DNA of 64,000 nt from Desulfobacteraceae bacterium. Its GTDB lineage: Bacteria > Desulfobacterota > Desulfobacteria > Desulfobacterales > SKZT01. This document shows positions 58,066 through 64,000 of this stretch, piece by piece. The position numbers and the translations under genes are program-made. The stretch is taken from positions 1 to 64,000 of the forward strand of contig JAABTQ010000004.1 of the NCBI GenBank assembly GCA_011389745.1. The letters run 5' to 3'. The notes beneath the pieces are model-generated. The model ran no database searches. It was not told the origin of the DNA and saw nothing but the letters and a program-made list of their open reading frames with translations. Positions within the stretch are counted from its first letter, which is position 1, and the number at the start of each line of letters is the position of its first letter.

Positions 58066-58689
58066 TCACTTCCGATATGTCTCAATTTCCTTCACGATAT
58101 TTTCAGCGACTTCATAGCCCAATTCCCTGGCTTTATCGCAATGTTTTGCCGCCAATTCATGCAAGCCCTTTTCAAGATAAGCGATTGCCAGGTTGTTGTG
58201 CGCAACCGGAAAATTGGGTTCAAGTTCAATAGCTTTCAGATTGGCCTCGATGCTCTCATCAAGTTGGCCGTTCATCAAATATGCATTTGCAAGATTGGAA
58301 AATGCCTGCACAAACCTGGGATTCCATCGAACAGCTTTTTCCAGATGATAAATTGCATCTTCGATTTTTCCCTGCTGAAGGTATACAAAACCAATGTTTC
58401 CATGACCTTCGGAGAAACCAGCCCTGGAGTGAATTGCATCCTTATTATGTTTCAGACAGCCTTCCAGATCCCCCCTGTTTAAACAAAGCCCACCCAGAAG
58501 TACATAAGCTTCGGCCAGGTTTGGACTGCAATGGACAGCGGCCTTCAGCGACATTTCAGCTTCTTCATACCTTTTTTGACCGATAAGCGCGACGGCGAGA
58601 TTATAGTGAGATGACCCGCAATCCGGGTTTGAGGCAATGGCTTGCCTAGCTTTGGCAATAAATTCATCCGCATTTTTTGCTTGAACCAT
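58066..58689 (-). CDS. Tetratricopeptide repeat protein
   Basis: The 207-residue protein consists of about five TPR units (SSHYNLAVALIGQKRYEEAE, FSNLANAYLMNGQLDESIEA and others) with no signal peptide, so it is probably cytoplasmic. TPR arrays mediate protein contacts. It is the first gene upstream of the kinase-like protein and the dsr operon on the same strand; a shared role is only suggested by position. Confidence 0.85.
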   Translation of the reverse strand: MVQAKNADEFIAKARQAIASNPDCGSSHYNLAVALIGQKRYEEAEMSLKAAVHCSPNLAEAYVLLGGLCLNRGDLEGCLKHNKDAIHSRAGFSEGHGNIGFVYLQQGKIEDAIYHLEKAVRWNPRFVQAFSNLANAYLMNGQLDESIEANLKAIELEPNFPVAHNNLAIAYLEKGLHELAAKHCDKARELGYEVAENIVKEIETYRK

Positions 58690-59020
58690 AATAATATCCT
58701 TAACGATCTTTTCGACATTAATAAAATTTTAATGAACTTGTAAACTGCGTGATACTTCTTCAAATTTAAAAATTGTTAATATACGCTAAATCAATTCAGA
58801 ATGAAACCCCAAATTTTCAACCTATTGGGGCCGGGTTCTCTGAACTTGATTTTAGTGCCACATTTTAAGAATAAGCCTTTTAAGCTTTTTTTCTTGACAT
58901 GATACAGGCATTTCTTTACTTTTCTAATATTTTTAACACCATCTTTCTTTTAATCATCATATCTATAAATTATCATGTGCTTAAATCTTTTTACAATTTT
59001 TTGATAGTAAGGGGGAAAAT
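58690..59020. other. Divergent intergenic region
   Basis: AT-rich sequence between the TPR gene and the dapA-like gene. It probably contains promoters for both. I could not assign a convincing -35/-10 pair with standard spacing. Confidence 0.4.
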
Positions 59021-60058
59021 ATGCTCACTGGATGTTTTACTGCCCTGGTTACACCATTTTCAGGCGATACAGTTGATTATGAAGGTTTGGAAAAGCTCGC
59101 GCAGTTTCAGATTCAAAACGGCATTTCCGGCATTCTGGCGGTTGGTACTACCGGAGAAAGCCCGGTCTTAACATGGGAAGAACACCTGAATGTTGTGGAA
59201 AAAATTGCCGAACAGACCCGGGGAAAATGCCTTTGCATTGCCGGGACAGGCAGCAACAACACCAAAGAATCCTTGCAAGCAACCCAGCATGCTGTAAAAG
59301 CAAAAGTCGACGCTGTCTTACTGGTGGATCCCTATTACAACGGACCCAGTTCCATCGAGATTCGAAAAGAATATATCAGTCCTTTGGCTGCTTCTTTTCC
59401 TGAAATAGAAATGATTCCGTATATTATCCCCGGCAGAACCGGCACACAACTTCTGCCGGAAGACCTGGCTCTTTTGAACAAAACCTTTAAAAACGTCAAT
59501 ACTGTCAAAGAAGCAACAGGAAATATTGAGAACATGCGTCGCACCCGCCAATGTTGCGGTCCTGATTTTACAATCCTTTCCGGTGACGACGGCATGACTT
59601 TTGACATGATGACCGATCCGTTGATTAATGGCGCAGGGGTAATATCGGTCGTTTCAAATGTCGCACCAAAAGCGGTCAGCCAAATGGTTTCACTACTTAA
59701 AGAAAAAAATAAAACCGAAGCAAGAAAACTTATGGAGGCCCTCACACCATTGTTCGGACTTGTGATGATTAAAACACAGGAGCAAACCCCTTATGGAGAG
59801 GTGTTATGCAAAGCCAGAAATCCAATAGGGATCAAACTGTTGATGGCGATTCTGGGCATGCCCTCGGGGGGGTGCCGTCAACCCCTTGGCAAAGCAACCC
59901 AAAACGGTTTGAATGAGGTAATTGGTGCGGCACAGACGGTCTGGAAAAATAACCCGGAAATTTTAAAACCGGTACAAGACTTTTTTAATGTGGATATCGG
60001 CGATCGTCTGAATGATCCTTCAAAATTGGATGGTCTAGCCTACGAAGAATATGAATGA
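59021..60058 (+). CDS. Dihydrodipicolinate synthase family protein
   Basis: The 345-residue lyase has GTTGESPVLTWEEH (Thr43/Thr44), Tyr134 in PYIIPGRTG and the Schiff-base Lys163 in TVKEATGN, matching DapA chemistry. It would condense pyruvate with aspartate semialdehyde for lysine and diaminopimelate. It has about 50 extra C-terminal residues compared with the usual 290-residue DapA. Another aldolase of the family is possible. Confidence 0.87.
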   Translation: MLTGCFTALVTPFSGDTVDYEGLEKLAQFQIQNGISGILAVGTTGESPVLTWEEHLNVVEKIAEQTRGKCLCIAGTGSNNTKESLQATQHAVKAKVDAVLLVDPYYNGPSSIEIRKEYISPLAASFPEIEMIPYIIPGRTGTQLLPEDLALLNKTFKNVNTVKEATGNIENMRRTRQCCGPDFTILSGDDGMTFDMMTDPLINGAGVISVVSNVAPKAVSQMVSLLKEKNKTEARKLMEALTPLFGLVMIKTQEQTPYGEVLCKARNPIGIKLLMAILGMPSGGCRQPLGKATQNGLNEVIGAAQTVWKNNPEILKPVQDFFNVDIGDRLNDPSKLDGLAYEEYE

Positions 60059-60084
60059 CATCGTTTCGTTTTTATCGTCAATTC

Positions 60085-60116
60085 TGGTGTCAGGTTTATT
60101 TTTTCACCTGACACCA
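60085..60116. terminator. Inverted repeat between convergent genes
   Basis: TGGTGTCAGGT pairs with ACCTGACACCA around a 10-base T-rich loop. It lies between the dapA-like gene and the Cys-cluster gene. There is no clear T tract on either side, so termination efficiency is uncertain. Confidence 0.5.
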
Positions 60117-60146
60117 TCTAAATTCAGTTGACTCAAACAGAAACGA

Positions 60147-60959
60147 TTATTTCTCCATTTTTTTTCCATCGACCACAATAGCATCTTTCATGCTAAAAAC
60201 AGCGTCAGGACTGCCTTGGAACAAAATGGATTTCAGCCATTTTACAGCGAATTTTAACAACTCGATTTCATTTTCTTTTATCTTTTTAATCGTTTCAGGA
60301 TCTACATCGTAGCGGTCTAAAAAGGAGCTTTTAAAAACAAAGTCCCTGAACTTGTCGATGTTATAACTGGCCATGAAAAACATGTCCTTGGCTTTTTGAG
60401 TCAGCTGGACATTTTTGGGAAAAGATCTTTTTCTTACAACCAGATCAGTCCAGCCGGCGTTAATTTCGTCATGGATATCCAAACCCTGATCCTTCCTCCA
60501 CTGGCGAACCGACCATTCCGTATCTTCTTCAAACCCTTTGCAATGGGGTTCATGAACAAAAAAATAAAATTCACTTCCGTCAGAATCTTCTTTATGAGAA
60601 AGGGATGCAACACCAATTGGATAATACCGGCAAGTGGTAGGCCTGTCCTTATAAACCAAACATCCGTCATCGCGAACAAAAGGACAGGATTGCTGCTCGT
60701 CGTCCAAAAGCCTTAAGGTGACCATGGGAAGATCTGTCTTTTCCAGAATTTCAGGTTTGGTGTAAATCGCCAGGAATTCGTCAGAACTCAGATTTAGACG
60801 ATTTTTCAAACGGATGATGTCATAAGGAGTCAAGATGATATTAATACCCCGGCAACATTGCGTAAAACATGAAATACCTTTATGGCATTTAAACTTGAAA
60901 CGGCTCTCCGGGGACAATCTGACCGGTTCTATACCAGTCATGGATTCGGCTATACCCAT
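60147..60959 (-). CDS. YkgJ-type cysteine cluster protein (long form)
   Basis: The 270-residue protein has an N-terminal FKCHKGISCFTQCCRGINI and a later CPFVRDDGCLVYKDRPTTCRYYP, the UPF0153 metal-binding Cys pattern. The C-terminal half is helical and less conserved. GAAAGGAA precedes the ATG at 60959. It is the second YkgJ-like protein in the window. Function is unknown. Confidence 0.8.
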   Translation of the reverse strand: MGIAESMTGIEPVRLSPESRFKFKCHKGISCFTQCCRGINIILTPYDIIRLKNRLNLSSDEFLAIYTKPEILEKTDLPMVTLRLLDDEQQSCPFVRDDGCLVYKDRPTTCRYYPIGVASLSHKEDSDGSEFYFFVHEPHCKGFEEDTEWSVRQWRKDQGLDIHDEINAGWTDLVVRKRSFPKNVQLTQKAKDMFFMASYNIDKFRDFVFKSSFLDRYDVDPETIKKIKENEIELLKFAVKWLKSILFQGSPDAVFSMKDAIVVDGKKMEK

Positions 60960-61138
60960 ATTTTTAATTTCCTTTCATTTATATTTTAGCAAAGCATATT
61001 AAAACTCTGGTATGATAAAGGGCCTTGAATAAAATGTCAAATGCTAAACCCCGGTCGAGTTTGATTGGAACAAGATGATGCTTAAATAAAATTAAATCTT
61101 GATTTAAAACATGCATATGCTATTTCATTTTTCAAATT

Positions 61139-61588
61139 ATGAGTGCTAATTTTTCACAATATAATGCAGGCCGAATATTTCTCGGTCGACTGAACGGCGG
61201 GGAAGATATCATCCATGCCGTGGAAGATTTTTGTAAGAAAAACACCATCAAATTTGCAGCTTTTTCAGTGACTGGAGCGGTATCACTATTCACCATAGGT
61301 GTTTTTGATCAAAAACAACAGGTTCATGTTACTTCCAGGCATGAATTTTTTTCTGAAATTATTTGTTGTACAGGCAACATAATTTTACATGGTGAAAACG
61401 CGTATGTGCAAGCCCAGATTATTCTGGCGGATCAACTGGGAAAAACTTCGGGAGGGCGTCTTTTTTCCGATACCCTGTTATTTGCCGGAGAATTGCAGCT
61501 TATGGAACTTATGGGCCCTCCTGCAAGCAGGGAGTATGACCAGGCTTCAGGCCGAATGCTATGGGTTATAAATAAATTGAAAAAATAA
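61139..61588 (+). CDS. PPC-domain (DUF296) putative DNA-binding protein
   Basis: The 149-residue protein has FLGRLNGGEDIIHAVEDFCKKN, FAAFSVTGAVS and the later ILADQLGKTSGGRLFSDTLLFAGELQL, the PPC/DUF296 pattern. The fold is related to AT-hook-associated DNA-binding domains and forms trimers. Its own binding target is not known. It lies 86 bases upstream of ilvE. Confidence 0.8.
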   Translation: MSANFSQYNAGRIFLGRLNGGEDIIHAVEDFCKKNTIKFAAFSVTGAVSLFTIGVFDQKQQVHVTSRHEFFSEIICCTGNIILHGENAYVQAQIILADQLGKTSGGRLFSDTLLFAGELQLMELMGPPASREYDQASGRMLWVINKLKK

Positions 61589-61673
61589 CGAGTTTTGAAG
61601 TATATTTCTGAATTGTTTCCAGAGCATGAATTCTACAATTCTGCAGCCATTTAAATAAATTTAGGAGGTTGAG

Positions 61674-62738
61674 ATGGAACTGACCATAAAAAAAGCAGAC
61701 CGGTTAAAACCCAAGCCGGATGACTCCGAACTGGCTTTCGGCACTATTTTTACAGATCATATGTTTAATATGGATTATCATCCGGACAAGGGATGGTTCA
61801 ATCCTCGCATTGAACCCTACAAAGCTATCGAGATGGATCCGGCCACAATGGTACTGCATTATGGTCAAGCGATTTTCGAAGGCCTGAAAGCCTTTAGAGC
61901 ATCCTCGGGCAAAATTCAGCTTTTCAGACCGAAAGATAATATACGGCGAATGAACCGGTCTGCGCGAGCTCTTTGCATGAAAGAAATCGATGAGGATTTT
62001 TTTCTCAATCACTTAAAAGACCTGATCTTATTGGAAAAAGACTGGGTCCCAAAAGCTCCAGGAACGTCCCTTTATATTCGGCCAACCTGCATTGCCATGG
62101 ATCCTTATCTGGGGGTAAGATCATCGCATACCTTTCGGTTTTTTATCATTTTGTGTCCAGTCGGTGCCTACTATAAAGAAGGTTTTAATCCTGTTAAGAT
62201 TTGGGTCACCAAAGATCACGTGCGTGCGGTGCGCGGGGGACTGGGTGAAGCCAAGACACCTGGAAATTACGCTGCAAGTTTATTGGCAGCAGAAGAAGCT
62301 CATAAGGCAGGCTATACCCAGGTGTTATGGTTGGATGGTGTGGAATTAAAATATGTCGAGGAAGTCGGCTCGATGAATATCTTTTTTGTCATCGATAATC
62401 AAATTATAACCCCTATGTTAAACGGAAGCATTCTTCCCGGAATCACCCGGGATTCAATCATTGCTTTAGGCAAAAAATGGGGCATGAACGTCCTGGAAAA
62501 AAGAATCAGTATCGATGAAGTCATGGATGCTCACAGTTCCGGAAAACTTCAGGAAATTTTTGGTTCAGGAACAGCCGCGGTCATTTCACCAGTGGGAGAA
62601 CTCAAATACGGTGACAATATTATCACTATTGGAAATGGAAAAGTAGGGCCGGTGGCACATAAATTGTTTGATGCCATCACTGATATTCAGTACGGCAAGG
62701 TTGAAGATCCTATGGGATGGATCATGCCTATTCATTAA
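61674..62738 (+). CDS. ilvE: Branched-chain amino acid aminotransferase
   Basis: The 354-residue PLP enzyme has FEGLKAFRASSGKIQLFRP, YIRPTCIAMDP, the PLP lysine region AKTPGNYAASLLAAEEA and FVIDNQIITPMLNGSILPGITRD. It transfers amino groups in Ile, Leu and Val synthesis. A strong GGAGGT precedes the start. The sequence matches the long (class IV) form. Confidence 0.94.
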   Translation: MELTIKKADRLKPKPDDSELAFGTIFTDHMFNMDYHPDKGWFNPRIEPYKAIEMDPATMVLHYGQAIFEGLKAFRASSGKIQLFRPKDNIRRMNRSARALCMKEIDEDFFLNHLKDLILLEKDWVPKAPGTSLYIRPTCIAMDPYLGVRSSHTFRFFIILCPVGAYYKEGFNPVKIWVTKDHVRAVRGGLGEAKTPGNYAASLLAAEEAHKAGYTQVLWLDGVELKYVEEVGSMNIFFVIDNQIITPMLNGSILPGITRDSIIALGKKWGMNVLEKRISIDEVMDAHSSGKLQEIFGSGTAAVISPVGELKYGDNIITIGNGKVGPVAHKLFDAITDIQYGKVEDPMGWIMPIH

Positions 62739-62787
62739 AATGACCACCCTGTTTTTAACTTTCTTCGGTAGAATAAGAGGATCTTAA

Positions 62788-64000
62788 ATGAATACAAATC
62801 AGGAATTATCAGACAAAACATTATCCGGCCATTTAGCCTCTTTTGTTAAAAAGATGCAAAATGACGGACTCGATACCGAAATCATCGATTCTTTTACATA
62901 TTATTACCAAAAAGTTGTCAACAATGAAAAAGGGTTCATTCATGATAAAGATATCAGCCCGGTAGAACCTGAGGAAATTCACGATTTAAAAGACCTGGGG
63001 AAATATGCCGAAGCCGGAAAAAAAGTAATGAACCGGACAGTCATGATTGTGCTAAACGGCGGTCTTGGAACCAGCATGGGTCTCACCGGCCCTAAATCCC
63101 TTATAAAAATAAAGGATGATAAAACTTTTTTGGAATTTAAAATGGAGGATTCCAAAAATCTGCGAATTAAGCTGTTGCTGATGAACAGTTTTCGCACACA
63201 TGAAAAAACGCTTTCGGCCATACGCCAAATGGGGTTAAAAAATCAACTTGATTTTCCGTTAAGCTTTCTCCAATACAAGTTTCCAAAAATTAACAGGCAT
63301 GACCTGTCTCCTGCTGTGTGGACCAAGAATCCCTCCTTAGAGTGGAACCCTCCTGGCCACGGTGACATTTATTCAGCGCTTTTTTCTTCCAAAATGATTC
63401 ACAAGCTTCTGGATCAGAATATACGTTATGCCTTTATCAGCAACTCCGATAACCTTGGAGCACGGGTCGACGAATCATTGCTGGGTTATTTTTCTCAAAA
63501 CAGCCTTCCGTTTTTAATGGAGGTCACCCAGAGACGTCCTTTGGATGCAAAGGGAGGCCATTTGGCCAAACTCAAAAATGGAAGACTTGTTTTAAGAGAG
63601 ATTGCGCAATGCCCTGAAGAAGAATTGGAAGCATTCCAGGATATAAAAAAATATCGTTTTTTCAATACCAACAATCTCTGGATAGACCTTGTTTTTTTAA
63701 GAGATTATGTCTCGAAATATGATAAAATTTATCTTCCTTTGATATTAAAACCCGGTAAGCTTGACCCCAGGGATGACTTAAGCCCGGACATTTTTCAGGT
63801 GGAAACCGCTATGGGTGCTGCTATCTCCATGTTTGATGGAGCTTCCACGGTTAAAGTTTCCAAAGCACGATTTTTGCCGGTAAAGGGCCATAATGACTTA
63901 TTGGCTATTTGGTCTGATTGTTATTTAGTAAAAGAAAATAAGGGGGTGATTTCTAATCCGGCCCGTGACAGTAATATGCTTCCGATCAGCATATCCCTTG
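62788..64000 (+). CDS. UTP-glucose-1-phosphate uridylyltransferase-like, 3'-truncated by window
   Basis: The frame starts with ATG at 62788 (49 bases after ilvE, AAGAGGA upstream) and is open to the end with 404 codons. It has MIVLNGGLGTSMGLTGPKSLI, the UDPGP (PF01704-type) nucleotide loop, NSFRTHEKTLSAI, EWNPPGHGDIY and FISNSDNLGA. It makes UDP-sugars for envelope polymers. The C-terminal part lies beyond the window. Confidence 0.87.
   Translation, partial: MNTNQELSDKTLSGHLASFVKKMQNDGLDTEIIDSFTYYYQKVVNNEKGFIHDKDISPVEPEEIHDLKDLGKYAEAGKKVMNRTVMIVLNGGLGTSMGLTGPKSLIKIKDDKTFLEFKMEDSKNLRIKLLLMNSFRTHEKTLSAIRQMGLKNQLDFPLSFLQYKFPKINRHDLSPAVWTKNPSLEWNPPGHGDIYSALFSSKMIHKLLDQNIRYAFISNSDNLGARVDESLLGYFSQNSLPFLMEVTQRRPLDAKGGHLAKLKNGRLVLREIAQCPEEELEAFQDIKKYRFFNTNNLWIDLVFLRDYVSKYDKIYLPLILKPGKLDPRDDLSPDIFQVETAMGAAISMFDGASTVKVSKARFLPVKGHNDLLAIWSDCYLVKENKGVISNPARDSNMLPISISL

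Overview
The window looks like a chromosome segment of a mesophilic sulfate-reducing Desulfobacterota bacterium, most likely order Desulfobacterales. The strongest evidence is a dsrA-dsrB-dsrD-cbiA-like operon for dissimilatory sulfite reduction. A Wolinella-type succinate dehydrogenase/fumarate reductase, a NuoEFG-like soluble electron-transfer module, bactofilin and a moderate-GC, AT-rich intergenic style agree with this. The organism is inferred from gene content; no rRNA is present.

Bases 1-4700 are an accessory graveyard. The edge of an IS21-like insertion sequence (CHC2 zinc-finger ORF plus repeated terminal sequence) interrupts a secreted beta-helix/Ig-like surface protein. A decayed group II intron of probable class C sits directly behind a terminator hairpin. 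Two type II toxin-antitoxin modules follow. In both the antitoxin is intact and the toxin is broken: hicA has an internal deletion, and relE is truncated and fused in frame to ygiQ.

Bases 4700-13200 hold ygiQ, htpX, dnaJ with a CbpM/MerR-like partner, a stand-alone HIRAN protein, an unannotated 51-residue cysteine-rich peptide, ilvA, a bactofilin and its membrane partner. Bases 13187-21470 form a long minus-strand block that joins the Tol-Pal envelope system (tolQ, tolR, tolA, tolB, pal, cpoB) to the Holliday-junction genes ruvC, ruvA and ruvB and a SAM hydrolase. Bases 21787-25902 encode an HD phosphohydrolase and sdhCAB. Bases 26035-31083 hold an iron-sulfur flavoprotein, an HTH-EIIA regulator, a CLC channel, a Usp-like protein and a glycosyltransferase.

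Bases 31058-38474 include murI, recR, ybaB, dnaX, two tRNA-Ser genes, a DUF1015 protein, a tRNA methyltransferase and a DciA-like protein. Bases 38685-47623 hold hflK-hflC, a 32-residue mS38-like basic protein, a possible zincin, an FmdB zinc ribbon, groES-groEL and polA. Bases 47716-52160 hold an HTH protein, a cyclic-nucleotide-binding protein and the NuoE/F/G-like trio. Bases 52196-58689 hold the dsr operon, a kinase-fold-like hypothetical protein and a TPR protein. The right end has a dapA-like gene, two small conserved proteins, ilvE and the start of a UDP-sugar pyrophosphorylase that runs off the window.

The core is conserved housekeeping and energy metabolism. The least explained pieces are the 51-residue Cys-heptad peptide, the HTH-EIIA/CLC/Usp cluster, the divergent MurI, PolA with a substituted exonuclease aspartate, and the kinase-like plus TPR pair upstream of dsr. 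All functions come from reading the sequence; no database search was run.
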